Source: Halorubrum rubrum (GTDB taxonomy: Archaea > Halobacteriota > Halobacteria > Halobacteriales > Haloferacaceae). From it: a DNA stretch of 64,000 bases. Of the stretch, positions 1-8,605 are shown one piece after another. Every line of letters begins with the position of its first letter. The first letter of the stretch is position 1. Location of the stretch: the NCBI RefSeq assembly GCF_024494685.1, contig NZ_JANHDM010000002.1, positions 1 to 64,000 on the forward strand, given 5' to 3'. A model generated the notes under the pieces. It saw nothing but the letters and a program-made list of their open reading frames with translations. It did no database searches and was not told the DNA's origin. The translations under genes were made by a program, and so were the position numbers.

Positions 1-104
1 TTGAGGTGCTGTACGAGCACTACGATGTTCGGACAGATCAGGAGAAGATGACCGTCCGCAAGAGAGCCCTCGATGATGTGGAGGTGTTGTCAGATGACCG
101 ATAA
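1..104 (+). CDS. C-terminal tail of a probable tyrosine integrase (5' end outside window)
   Basis: Only the last 33 codons lie in the window (reading frame begins at base 3, stop at 102-104). The visible tail contains YDVRTDQEKMTVRKRALDD, a pattern I associate with the residues that follow the catalytic tyrosine at the extreme C-terminus of haloarchaeal phage or plasmid integrases. No catalytic residue is inside the window, so the call rests on tail resemblance and on the A/T-richer DNA that follows. It could equally be the end of an unrelated basic/acidic helical protein. If correct, the downstream 1.2 kb would be the end of an integrated element. Confidence 0.4.
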   Translation, partial: EVLYEHYDVRTDQEKMTVRKRALDDVEVLSDDR

Positions 105-383
105 AGCTCCTGCCCCGCGAGTCCATAGCAGTCTCCCGTTTCTGCGAAGGTCTCGAATCGACCAGAAGAAGAGCTTCCTGTGTCGTTTCGAGAGAGAGAA
201 GACCGGAAAGAAGAGGATCGGCAAATCGAGTTAAACAGGCAGCCGCATCATCCCGCCGCCGTCTGGCGAAGGAAATCGATCGGATCGGAGAAATGACTTT
301 CCGTATCGTGTTTCATGAATACTAGACGATGTGCTTAGAATTCTCACAGTCGGATATTGAAACACGATCTACGAGAGATAACT
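105..383. other. A/T-richer spacer with no recognised gene
   Basis: No open frame with coding character was seen in this spacer. The base composition is clearly less GC-rich than the rest of the window. The bases around 353-360 (gatattga) lie about 27 bases upstream of the ATG at 384 and could be the TATA element of the next gene. No tRNA or obvious attachment-site duplication was found. Confidence 0.4.
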
Positions 384-1268
384 ATGACTGATCTCAACCG
401 AATAAAAGAGGCGAGTGATTACCTCAAGTCGACGCATATTCTGTTGGGGCTTTCGACTGCTGGCATGATTCTAATCGGATACACATATTACTATCAAAGT
501 CCGGAAAAACTACAGGCTGTCTCAACTGTCGTACTGGTCGCGATTACAGCATGGTATGCGTATCAACTTCGGGAAACAGTTGAAGAGACACGAAGGGGTA
601 GAGAAAGAGGTGCCATCATCAGAATCATCAGTGATGGCATCGATCCGATGTTGTCAATTATTGAGAGACACGATAGTACAGATTCTAATTATGACTCAGA
701 TGATCTTGAACCGCTCCCAGATTATTCTTGGAAAGATCCGTCTAGTGAAACTAGAGGACCACTTGTCGTAAATTTGGGAGGACCATCTATTCCGATCAAC
801 GAACCTATCAGAAAAGATCTAGAAAGAGATAGTTCGGAAATAATCAAGCTATGTGAAGACTACAGAGATATTTATAAAGAATATTCGGACGTGAGATCAG
901 ACGTTAAAAACGGCATAGAGAAATATATAAGAGATAATTTTATAGATGACAAAGAAGATTGGATTGAAAGCCTAGATGGACGACCGGAAGATCAGAAATA
1001 TGCGATCAGACAGAGATACAATCAATACGCTGATCTTGTGATACAGCAGGCCTGGGAACGACGGATGGAAATTAGTGAAAATAAAGCGTATTTTGAATCA
1101 ATCCGTGAGATCTATGACGAAGAACTGGCCAAACTCCAAGATATTCGATCTGATCTAATCGAAAAAAGGGAAGAAGTCAGACGACTTTTGAATGACCAAC
1201 GTCAACAATATATTTCAACGTATCATATCAGAGAGATCCAACTCGAAGACGATGTAGACGACACGTAG
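384..1268 (+). CDS. Hypothetical membrane-anchored coiled-coil protein
   Basis: Function not recognised. From the ATG at 384 the protein has 294 residues. Two hydrophobic segments sit near the N-terminus (about residues 18-37 and 47-60), followed by a long charged region rich in Glu, Lys, Arg and Asp with predicted helical, coiled-coil character to the end. The topology suggests an N-terminal membrane anchor with a cytoplasmic helical domain. A TTG nine codons upstream (357) also opens the frame, but the ATG has a TATA-like sequence at the right distance. Codon use is visibly A/T-rich (many aga, ata, aaa codons), unlike every neighbour to the right, which suggests acquisition with the integrase-associated segment. 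It may be an accessory or defence-related gene, but nothing in the sequence proves this. Confidence 0.6.
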   Translation: MTDLNRIKEASDYLKSTHILLGLSTAGMILIGYTYYYQSPEKLQAVSTVVLVAITAWYAYQLRETVEETRRGRERGAIIRIISDGIDPMLSIIERHDSTDSNYDSDDLEPLPDYSWKDPSSETRGPLVVNLGGPSIPINEPIRKDLERDSSEIIKLCEDYRDIYKEYSDVRSDVKNGIEKYIRDNFIDDKEDWIESLDGRPEDQKYAIRQRYNQYADLVIQQAWERRMEISENKAYFESIREIYDEELAKLQDIRSDLIEKREEVRRLLNDQRQQYISTYHIREIQLEDDVDDT

Positions 1269-1312
1269 GATGATCCTGTGTTCCACGTTCATCGCCTGTA
1301 AGTCACGACAAG

Positions 1313-1320
1313 ATTTTACA
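1313..1320 (+). promoter_or_regulatory. TATA-like element of the split-barrel flavoprotein gene
   Basis: The sequence attttaca is centred about 27 bases upstream of the ATG at 1343, the usual haloarchaeal spacing for a leaderless transcript. Confidence 0.5.
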
Positions 1321-1342
1321 AACATCATCTCGATCGGTCCGC

Positions 1343-1906
1343 ATGACCGATCCGACGCCCGCCGACGTCTCCGACGAGATCCGCTATCAGGGGAAGGCGA
1401 TCGACGATCCGGAGTGGATCCCGGAGTTCCTCGCCGACCAGGAGACGGGCGTGCTCGGGCTCGTCGACGACGACACGCCGCACCTCGTGACGCAACTGTT
1501 CGTCTACGACTCCGAGGCGGGCGCCATCTACCTCCACGGCGCGCAGGGCGGGCGGGCTCACGACCTCGTCGAGGAGGGCGACGGGCCGCGAGCCAGCTTC
1601 ACGACGAGCGAGAAGGGGCGGTACGTCCCGGCCGATGAGCCGGTGAATTTCACCGTCGAGTACTCCAGCGTCGTCGCCTACGGGACCGTGGACTTCGTCA
1701 CGGAGCGGCCGGCGAAGCGGCGCGTCCTCGAACGCTTCATGGAGAAGTTCGCTCCCCAGTTGACGCCGGGCGAGGACTACGAGGAGATGGCCGCGGAGTC
1801 CATCGACCGGACCGCCGTCTACCGCCTCGACGTGGACTCCTGGAGCGGCAAGGAGGGCTGGAAGGAACCCGACCACCCGGACGCCTACGATCTGGACGCG
1901 GTCTGA
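1343..1906 (+). CDS. Pyridoxamine 5'-phosphate oxidase-like FMN-binding split-barrel protein
   Basis: A 187-residue cytoplasmic protein of the FMN-binding split-barrel superfamily (PNPOx-like, NimA/COG3467 type). The core runs from about residue 25 to 145: a strand segment ETGVLGLVDDDTPHLVTQL, then YLHGAQGGRAHDLVEEG, then RASFTTSEKGRYVP and a conserved SSVVAYGTVDFV strand. This order of GxL, HGA..GR..D and SVxxxG motifs is typical of the family. Members bind FMN or F420 and act as oxidoreductases or simple flavin-binding proteins; the substrate cannot be assigned from sequence. It is probably monocistronic, because the next plus-strand gene starts more than 300 bases later. The start is supported by the TATA-like element at 1313-1320. 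Confidence 0.8.
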   Translation: MTDPTPADVSDEIRYQGKAIDDPEWIPEFLADQETGVLGLVDDDTPHLVTQLFVYDSEAGAIYLHGAQGGRAHDLVEEGDGPRASFTTSEKGRYVPADEPVNFTVEYSSVVAYGTVDFVTERPAKRRVLERFMEKFAPQLTPGEDYEEMAAESIDRTAVYRLDVDSWSGKEGWKEPDHPDAYDLDAV

Positions 1907-2226
1907 GCCGTCCCGGTCGAGCGGTCTCGGTCGCGCGTCGGGCGAGCGGTCCCCGGAGCGCTCGGTGCCCGCCGGACCGAGGCGGAGCCCGACCGCCCAC
2001 GCGATCTCGAACGGCCCGGCGAGGATCGGGAGGAATCACGACGTATCGGATCGGCGTTCTTCTCGGACCGCGCGCGAGGTTCGGGGTTCCGTCGACTCGC
2101 GTCGGGGCGTCGCATCGATTCCGGGGCGTGGAAGACGGGAAGACGAGGTGACCGGTTCGACCGCTCCCGGCAACGCCGGCGTCTACCCGCGGGGTTATGC
2201 CCGCCCCGGATGAGATCCGGACATCG
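1907..2226. other. Intergenic stretch, no gene seen
   Basis: This 320-base GC-rich spacer holds no frame with convincing coding character. The only signal I can support is ggttatgcc near 2193-2201, which sits about 30 bases upstream of the ATG at 2227 and may be the promoter of the MFS gene. Confidence 0.45.
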
Positions 2227-3495
2227 ATGGACGCGAACGAGCGACGCATCGTCGCCTTCACGGCGAGTTCCCACGGGCTCGTCCACACCTACGAGCTCTC
2301 GATCCCGATCCTGCTCACCGTGTGGATCGCGGAGTTCTCGACCACGGCCGCGACGCTGGGCGCGCTCGTCACCGTCGGCTACGGGCTCTTCGGCGTCGGG
2401 GCGCTCCCCGGCGGCGTGGTGGTCGACCGCTTCGGCTCGAAGCCGGTCATCCTCGCGTGCCTGCTGGGGATGGGCGGCGCGTTCCTGCTCGTCGGGGCCG
2501 CCCCGAGCCTGCCGGTGCTCGCGTTCGCGCTCGCGGTGTGGGGCGTCACCGCGAGCGTCTACCACCCGGCCGGGCTCACGCTGCTCTCGAAGGCGGTCGA
2601 GCGCCGCGGGACCGCGCTCGGCTACCACGGCATCGGCGGCAACCTCGGCATCGCGCTCGGCCCCCTCGCGGCGGTCCTGCTGCTCCTCGCTTTCGACTGG
2701 CGGATCGTCGCCGCGCTGCTCACGATCCCGGCGTTCCTCGTCGCTGGCTACGGCGTCACCGTCGACGTCGACGCCGCGCTCGCGGCCGCCGGCGAGGCCG
2801 ACGGCCGGGACGAAGCCGAAGGTGAACCCACGAACGCCTCCCTCGCCGACTCGCTCGCCGGGTTCGTGGGCGACACGCGGGCGTTGTTGACGCTCGGGTT
2901 CGCGCTCGTGTTGGTGTTCGTCACGTTCAGCGGGCTCTACTACCGGACCTTCCTCACGTTCCTGCCGGACCTGCTCGGCGACACGCTCGGCGGGTTCGCC
3001 GACCTCCAACTGGTCGATCCCGAGGGCCCCTACGCCGAGGAGTTCGACCCGGCGCGGTACCTCTACGTCGCGATCCTGATGGTCGGCGTCCCCGGCCAGT
3101 ACCTCGGCGGCCGGATCGCCGACCGGATCCCACCCGAGCGGGGGCTCGTCTACCTCATGTCGATCCTGGCCGCGCTCGCGCTGGCGTTCGTGCCCGCTAC
3201 CGGTCGGATCTGGTCGTTCCTGCTCGTCTCCGGACTGCTCGGCGTCGCGCTGTTCACCGTCCAGCCGCTCTCGCAGGCGACCGTCGCCGCCTACTCGCCG
3301 CCGGGAACGCGGGGGCTCTCGTTCGGGTACACCTACCTCGGGATCTTCGGCGTCGGGTCGCTCGGCGCGGGGCTCGCGGGGTTCGTCCTCACGGTCGCCG
3401 GCACGCGGGAGCTGTTCTTCGTGCTCGCGGGTATCGCCGCCTGCGGCGCGCTCGCCTCCGGCTCCGTCCACCGGTTCGGCGACTCTCGGGAGTAG
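2227..3495 (+). CDS. Major facilitator superfamily transporter (Fsr-like)
   Basis: An integral membrane transporter of 422 residues from the ATG at 2227. About 12 hydrophobic segments are split by a hydrophilic central loop (about residues 185-215), the usual 6+6 MFS arrangement. The segment around residue 115, YHPAGLTLLSKAVERRGTAL followed by GYHGIGGNLGIALGP, resembles the fosmidomycin-resistance (Fsr) branch, and the loop after the second helix (GVVVDRFGSKPV) matches the MFS signature between helices 2 and 3. The substrate is unknown; drug or metabolite efflux is a family-level guess. An ATG ten codons upstream (2197) overlaps the putative TATA element, so the downstream start is preferred. 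It is not obviously in an operon with kynU, which has its own promoter-like sequence. Confidence 0.82.
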   Translation: MDANERRIVAFTASSHGLVHTYELSIPILLTVWIAEFSTTAATLGALVTVGYGLFGVGALPGGVVVDRFGSKPVILACLLGMGGAFLLVGAAPSLPVLAFALAVWGVTASVYHPAGLTLLSKAVERRGTALGYHGIGGNLGIALGPLAAVLLLLAFDWRIVAALLTIPAFLVAGYGVTVDVDAALAAAGEADGRDEAEGEPTNASLADSLAGFVGDTRALLTLGFALVLVFVTFSGLYYRTFLTFLPDLLGDTLGGFADLQLVDPEGPYAEEFDPARYLYVAILMVGVPGQYLGGRIADRIPPERGLVYLMSILAALALAFVPATGRIWSFLLVSGLLGVALFTVQPLSQATVAAYSPPGTRGLSFGYTYLGIFGVGSLGAGLAGFVLTVAGTRELFFVLAGIAACGALASGSVHRFGDSRE

Positions 3496-3513
3496 TCGGC
3501 CCGATCCCCGGAA

Positions 3514-3523
3514 GGGCTTAGTC
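3514..3523 (+). promoter_or_regulatory. TATA-like element of kynU
   Basis: The sequence gggcttagtc is centred about 27 bases before the kynU ATG at 3546. Confidence 0.45.
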
Positions 3524-3545
3524 GCCGGCGGCGTCCCTCCCCCGT

Positions 3546-4964
3546 ATGGACGATCGACGCGACGAAGCCAGGAGAGGGGACGGAGCCGATCCGTACGCCC
3601 CTGCGACGACGGCACTCGACCGCGGGGCGTTCGAAGCGGACCCGGCGGCGGTCGCCGCCCGACTCGACGCGGACGACCCGCTCTCGGGCCTCGCGGATCG
3701 CTTCTCGGTCCCCGGCGACGCGTTGTACATGGACGGCAACTCCCTCGGCCCCGCGAGCGACGCCGCGCTCGCGAGCCTCGACCGGGTCGTCGACGAGTGG
3801 CGCGACCTGCTGATCGGCGGGTGGACCGACGCGGACCCGCCGTGGTTCGAGGTCGGCGAGCGGATCGGCGCGGCGCTCGCGCCGCTCGTCGGGGCCGACC
3901 CGGCGGAGGTCGTCGTCGGCAACTCGATCACGGTGAACGTTCACACGCTCGTCGGAACGTTCCTCGACGAGTTGCTCGCCGGCAACGGCCCGGACCGGGC
4001 GGGGCACGCGGCCGCCGACGGGAACTGGAATCCCGACGTCGAGCCCGCGGTGCTCGTCAACGACCTCGATTTCCCGTCCGACCACTACGCGATCCGCGCA
4101 CAGCTCCGGCAGCGCGGGATCGACCCCGCCGAGAAGCTCCGGATCGTCGAGAGCCGCGACGGGCGGACGATCGACCCCCGCGACATCGAGGCCGCGCTCG
4201 GGGCGCACGACGACGTGGGTATCGTCTTCATGCCGACCGCGCTCTATCGGTCCGGACAGCTGTTCGACGTGGCGCGGATCGCCGAGGCGGCCCACGACGC
4301 GGGGGCGTACGCGGGGTTCGACGCGGCCCACTCGGTCGGGGCGGTCCCGCACGCGTTCGCGGACGCGGGCGTCGACTTCGCGGTGTGGTGTACGTACAAG
4401 TACCTCAACGCCGGCCCCGGCTCCATCGGCGCGCTGTTCGTCGCCGAGCGCCACCACGGGCTCACGCCGGCGCTGGCCGGGTGGTGGGGTCACGAGAAGG
4501 CGACGCAGTTCGAGATGAACCTGACCTACACGCCCGCCGACTCCGCGGGCGCGTGGCAGATCGGCACGCCGCCGCTGCTCGCGGCGGCCCCCCTGGAAGG
4601 TTCCGTCGAACTCCTCCGAGAGGCGGGGATCGACCGGATCCGCGCGAAGTCGCTCGCGCTCACCGACTTCCTGATCGCCCTCGTCGACGAGAGACTTCCC
4701 GAGGTCTCGGTCGGGACGCCCCGCGAGCGCGACGCCCGCGGCGGCCACGTCGCCCTCGAACATCCCGAGGCGGAGCGGCTGAGCAAGGCCCTGACGGACC
4801 GCGGCGCCGTGGTCGACTTCCGGCCGCCGAACGTGGTCAGAGTCTGTCCGGCCGCGCCGTACACGTCCTTCGCGGACGTGCTGGCGGTCGTCGACCGGAT
4901 CGAGGCGCTCCTCGAGAGCGGGGACCACCTGGCGTACGCGGTCGGCGAGGGCGGCGTGACGTAG
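3546..4964 (+). CDS. kynU: Kynureninase
   Basis: A PLP-dependent fold-type I hydrolase of 472 residues that cleaves kynurenine (or 3-hydroxykynurenine) to anthranilate (or 3-hydroxyanthranilate) and alanine in tryptophan degradation. Recognisable parts are LYMDGNSLGP near residue 60, the NSITVNVHTL region near residue 125, the cofactor-contacting GFDAAHSVGAVPH near residue 260, and CTYKYLNAGPGSIGALFV near residue 285, in which the Lys of TYKY is the expected PLP-linked residue. Length and motif order fit the family. The first roughly 30 residues are a hydrophilic extension, so the true start could be internal. No tryptophan 2,3-dioxygenase or kynurenine formamidase lies next to it, so the rest of the pathway must be elsewhere or absent. 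Confidence 0.9.
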   Translation: MDDRRDEARRGDGADPYAPATTALDRGAFEADPAAVAARLDADDPLSGLADRFSVPGDALYMDGNSLGPASDAALASLDRVVDEWRDLLIGGWTDADPPWFEVGERIGAALAPLVGADPAEVVVGNSITVNVHTLVGTFLDELLAGNGPDRAGHAAADGNWNPDVEPAVLVNDLDFPSDHYAIRAQLRQRGIDPAEKLRIVESRDGRTIDPRDIEAALGAHDDVGIVFMPTALYRSGQLFDVARIAEAAHDAGAYAGFDAAHSVGAVPHAFADAGVDFAVWCTYKYLNAGPGSIGALFVAERHHGLTPALAGWWGHEKATQFEMNLTYTPADSAGAWQIGTPPLLAAAPLEGSVELLREAGIDRIRAKSLALTDFLIALVDERLPEVSVGTPRERDARGGHVALEHPEAERLSKALTDRGAVVDFRPPNVVRVCPAAPYTSFADVLAVVDRIEALLESGDHLAYAVGEGGVT

Positions 4965-4990
4965 GGGTACGCCGATCATCCAGCGACGGG

Positions 4991-5318
4991 GCGGTGGCGC
5001 GCCTGCGAGCGCCCGGCAGGGCGCGAGCAGCCCGCGAGGGAGTCGGTCGCCCGGAGCGACGCGGAGGGCGGCCGACGAGGCTGGGGAGGCACGAGGTGCG
5101 GGGCGGGACTCAAAGGGGCAGCCGCGAGGACTCGATGCGCTCGCTGCGGTCCTCAGTCGGTCGCTACCGCTCCCTCCTTGCGGTCCTTACGTCGCGCGTC
5201 TTCGCCCTCGCGGCTGGGGCTTTGGAGGCGTTCTCCGCAGTCACGTTTTCCGTGTCGTACAGCCGAGCGACTGGGGCTTTGGTGATGTTCACCGCGCTAA
5301 CAACGAGATACGATCGCG
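4991..5318 (+). repeat. Structured intergenic repeat, copy 1
   Basis: First of six related elements in the window. Module A (4991-5107) contains hairpin A, GCGCCC 5009-5014 with GGGCGC 5019-5024, and hairpin B, GTCGG 5042-5046 with CCGAC 5072-5076, followed by the conserved GAGGCTGGGGAGGC block (5077-5090). Module B (about 5118-5217) is a long hairpin, CAGCCGCGAGG pairing with CCTCGCGGCTG across a loop rich in cgctcgctgcgg-type sequence. Tail units ending in GGGGCTTTGG occur at 5210-5225 and 5267-5282, spaced 57 bases. The element lies between kynU and the helicase gene. No coding frame in it looks real. Confidence 0.75.
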
Positions 5319-5427
5319 CAACTACGGCTTCGGCGAGCGGCACTACACCGCCGACACTCAGCTAAAGACGTTCCTCGTACAGCGACGAACTTAATCGGCC
5401 GAGCGCCCAACGTCCGACGATCAGACG

Positions 5428-8334
5428 ATGGCGGAACCGTCGGGTATGGACGCCTTCACCCGCCTCGGGAGCGAGGTCCGCGGGGCGCTCTCCGAGCGGG
5501 GCTTCTCGACGCCCACGGAGCCGCAGCGGAAGGCGATCCCGCCGATCGCGGCCGGGAGGAACGCCCTCGTGCTCGCACCCACGGGCACCGGGAAGACCGA
5601 GACCGCGATGCTGCCCGTCCTCGACGCGATCCACCGCGCCCGCGACGCCCCCGGCGACCCCCCGCGTGAGGGGATCTCCGCGCTCTACATAACCCCGCTC
5701 CGCGCGCTCAACCGCGACATGATGGACCGGCTGGAGTGGTGGGGCGACCGGCTCGGGATCGAGGTCGCGGTGCGTCACGGCGACACCACCCGGTACGAGC
5801 GGTCGAAGCAGGCCGACGACCCGCCCGACGTGTTGATCACGACGCCCGAGACGCTCCAGGCGATCCTGACGGGATCGAAGATGCGGGTCGCCCTCGAGGA
5901 CGTCGAACACGTCGTGGTCGACGAGGTCCACGAGCTGGCGTCGGCGAAACGCGGCGCCCAGCTGACGGTCGGGCTCGAGCGGCTCCGGCGGGTCGCGGGG
6001 CCGTTCCAGCGGATCGGGCTGAGCGCGACGGTGGGGTCGCCGGAGGAGGTGGGGCGGTTCCTGGTCGGCTGCGGGCGGCGCGACCCGGACCGGGAGGGTG
6101 ACCGCGCGTTCGAGACGGTCGAGGTCGCGGCCGGGACCCGGACCGACGTGCGCGTGCTCGACCCCGAGATCACGGGGGCGGATTCGCGGCTGGCCGGCGA
6201 GCTCGCGACCGACGAGACGACCGCGAGTCACGTCCGCGCGATCCGCGAGACGGTCCGCGAGAACGACTCGACGCTGATCTTCGTCAACACGCGCCAGACC
6301 GCGGAGGCGCTCGGATCGCGGTTCAAGACGCTCGCCGAGGGCGACCCCGAGGACGAGACGGTCACGATCGAGGTCCACCACGGCTCGCTCTCGACGGAGG
6401 TCCGCGTCGACGTCGAGGACCGCTTCAAGGCCGGCGCGGTCGACGGGCTCGTCTGTACGTCCTCGATGGAGCTGGGCATCGACGTGGGGCGCGTCGACCA
6501 CGTGGTCCAGTACGGGAGCCCCCGCGAGGTCGCCCGGCTGCTCCAGCGGGTCGGGCGCGCGGGCCACCGCCGCGACCTGGTCTCGGAGGGGACCGTCGTG
6601 ACGCAGGGGGGCGACGACACGCTGGAGGCGATGGCGATCGCCCGGCGGGCCGGCGAGGGGCTCGTCGAGCCGGCGAGCATCCACCACGGCAGCCTCGACA
6701 CGGTGGCGAACCAGGTCGTCGGCGTCGTGATGGACGAGGGGGAGGTCCACGCCAGGACGGCCTACGAGACGATCACGAACGCGTACCCCTTCCGCGACCT
6801 CTCCGAGCCGACGTTCCAGGAGATCGTCCGCGAGCTGGACGGGAACCGCCTGCTGTGGCTCGACGAGGAGTCGGACACCCTCGAGAAGTCGGGGGGGACG
6901 TGGCAGTACTTCTACGCGAACCTCTCGATGATCCCCGACGAGTCCACCTACGAGGTGTACGACATGTCCTCCCGGCGGGGGATCGGCACCTTGGACGAGC
7001 GGTTCGTCGTCAACTTCGCCGGGCCGGGCGAGACGTTCGTCCAGCGCGGCGAGATGTGGCGGATCACGGAGGTCGACGAGGAGGAGGAGCGCGTCGAGGT
7101 CACGCCGATCGCCGACCCCGCCGGAGAGGTTCCCTCGTGGGTGGGTCAGGAGATCCCCGTCCCGAGGCCGGTCGCCGAGGAGGTCGGGCGGATCCGCGGG
7201 GAGGTCGCGAGCGCGCTCGAGGCGGGGTCGACGCCGGCGGCGGTCGCGGGCGACCTGGCCGACCGGTACCCGGCGGACGAGCGGACGGTCCGGGAGGCGA
7301 TCGGGACGATCGCGGACCACGTCGACGCCGGCCACCCCGTGCCGACGGACGAACGGGTCACCATCGAGGGGAGCGCGCGGACCGTCGCGGTGAACGCGAC
7401 GTTCGGCCACGAGGTCAACGAGACGCTCGCACGGCTGCTCGCCGCGCTCGTCGGCCAGCGCACGGGGTCGTCCGTCGGGATGGACGTCGACCCCTACCGC
7501 GTCGAGTTCGAGGTGCCGGGCGGGGCCGACTCCGGCACGTTCCGGGAGGTCCTCGAGACGACCGATCCCGATGGGTTGGCGGCGTACCTCGAGATCGCCG
7601 TGAAGAACTCGGACGCGCTGAAGTTCACGCTCGCGCAGGTCGCCGCGAAGTTCGGCGCGGTCAAGCGCTACCGGGAGGGTCGCGGGAAGTTCGGCGGCGA
7701 TCGACTCCTCGCGGCGCTGGAGGGGACGCCAGTCTACGACGAGGCGCTCCGGGAGGTGTTCCACGCCGACCTCGCGGTCGCGGAGACGGCCGACGTGCTC
7801 GAGGCGGTCCGGTCCGGCGGGATCGACCTCGCGACCGCTCGCGAGCGCACGCCCCTCGGCACGGCCGGCCGGTCCGCCGGAACGGAGTTCCTCGTGCCCG
7901 AGAACGCCGACGCCGACGTGATCGAGACGGTCCGCGAGCGCATCCGGGACGACCGGGTTCGCCTCTTCTGTCTCCACTGCCGGGACTGGGAGCGCACCAC
8001 GAAGGTCAGGCGGGTCGGAGAGCGGCCGGAGTGTCCGGAGTGCGGATCGACGCGCGTCGCGGCGCTGAACCCGTGGGACGAGGAGACCGTCGCCGCGGTC
8101 CGCGCCGCGGAGAAGGACGACGAGGAGGAGCGCCGCACGGAGCGGGCACACCGGGCGGCGAGTCTCGTCCAGTCACACGGGAAGCGCGCGGTGATCGCGA
8201 TGGCCGCTCGCGGCGTCGGCCCGCACAACGCCGCCAGGATCATCAACAGGCTGCGCGAGGACGAAGACGAGTTCTACCGCGACGTGCTGCGCCAGGAACG
8301 CGAGTACGCGCGAACGCAGTCGTTCTGGGACTGA
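5428..8334 (+). CDS. lhr: Lhr-family DEAD/DEAH superfamily 2 helicase
   Basis: A large ATP-dependent nucleic-acid helicase (968 residues) of the Lhr family, implicated in DNA repair and recombination. Visible motifs are the Walker A APTGTGKTE near residues 50-58, YITPLRALNRDM (motif Ia), the DEVH box in VVDEVHELAS near residue 165, SATVG (motif III), CTSSMELGIDVG and QRVGRAGHR (motifs V and VI, about residues 345-385). An Lhr-specific winged-helix/core region follows, and the C-terminus carries a zinc-ribbon-like CLHC...CPEC pair near residue 848 and a helix-rich tail. Length and zinc pair fit archaeal Lhr proteins. The start at 5428 has acttaatcgg upstream (5389-5398); an internal ATG six codons later is an alternative. 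It stands alone after repeat copy 1. Confidence 0.9.
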   Translation: MAEPSGMDAFTRLGSEVRGALSERGFSTPTEPQRKAIPPIAAGRNALVLAPTGTGKTETAMLPVLDAIHRARDAPGDPPREGISALYITPLRALNRDMMDRLEWWGDRLGIEVAVRHGDTTRYERSKQADDPPDVLITTPETLQAILTGSKMRVALEDVEHVVVDEVHELASAKRGAQLTVGLERLRRVAGPFQRIGLSATVGSPEEVGRFLVGCGRRDPDREGDRAFETVEVAAGTRTDVRVLDPEITGADSRLAGELATDETTASHVRAIRETVRENDSTLIFVNTRQTAEALGSRFKTLAEGDPEDETVTIEVHHGSLSTEVRVDVEDRFKAGAVDGLVCTSSMELGIDVGRVDHVVQYGSPREVARLLQRVGRAGHRRDLVSEGTVVTQGGDDTLEAMAIARRAGEGLVEPASIHHGSLDTVANQVVGVVMDEGEVHARTAYETITNAYPFRDLSEPTFQEIVRELDGNRLLWLDEESDTLEKSGGTWQYFYANLSMIPDESTYEVYDMSSRRGIGTLDERFVVNFAGPGETFVQRGEMWRITEVDEEEERVEVTPIADPAGEVPSWVGQEIPVPRPVAEEVGRIRGEVASALEAGSTPAAVAGDLADRYPADERTVREAIGTIADHVDAGHPVPTDERVTIEGSARTVAVNATFGHEVNETLARLLAALVGQRTGSSVGMDVDPYRVEFEVPGGADSGTFREVLETTDPDGLAAYLEIAVKNSDALKFTLAQVAAKFGAVKRYREGRGKFGGDRLLAALEGTPVYDEALREVFHADLAVAETADVLEAVRSGGIDLATARERTPLGTAGRSAGTEFLVPENADADVIETVRERIRDDRVRLFCLHCRDWERTTKVRRVGERPECPECGSTRVAALNPWDEETVAAVRAAEKDDEEERRTERAHRAASLVQSHGKRAVIAMAARGVGPHNAARIINRLREDEDEFYRDVLRQEREYARTQSFWD

Positions 8335-8570
8335 CGCGGATCTCCGGGCGACGCGAGGTCGCGATCGCCCTCCACCCGACGTCGTCACCGGGGGACCGCC
8401 GCGGATCGGTGGTCGAACGCGGGCGCGAGATCCCGCACATAGATCAGTAACGACCATTAGAGAAAGAAAATCGATAGTAATACCTCTTCGATGACGATAT
8501 ACGCACAGATTATCACGCCTCTCCTTCATGATCTGATACTGGAGGACTGTCGGAGTGGATGAACCACATA

Positions 8571-8578
8571 TTTATATA
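8571..8578 (+). promoter_or_regulatory. Strong TATA box of the first peptide-binding protein gene
   Basis: The sequence tttatata is a near-consensus archaeal TATA box. Transcription would start near 8601, a few bases before the ATG at 8606, so the start at 8606 is plausible; the ATG at 8627 would leave a leader of about 25 bases. Confidence 0.7.
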
Positions 8579-8605
8579 CTTCCTACCGAAACGGTGGGTT
8601 GATCC

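Noticed and set aside
1-1342. tRNA gene or fragment serving as integration site
   Set aside because: I looked for a T-arm (GGTTCAAATC-type) and a CCA-proximal acceptor stem near the integrase tail and the right border and found none; the site may lie outside the window.
1885-3615. 576-codon antisense frame over the MFS gene
   Set aside because: Low-complexity Arg/Glu/Asp composition with no hydrophobic core; the plus strand encodes a clear 12-helix transporter.
4991-5318. Insertion sequence or transposase remnant
   Set aside because: No terminal inverted repeats with target duplications and no transposase-like frame could be seen in any of the six copies.
5362-8151. 929-codon open frame antisense to the Lhr helicase
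   Set aside because: The product is Arg/Val/Asp-rich without any recognisable motif. The plus-strand frame has complete helicase motifs, so the antisense frame is a shadow caused by high GC content.
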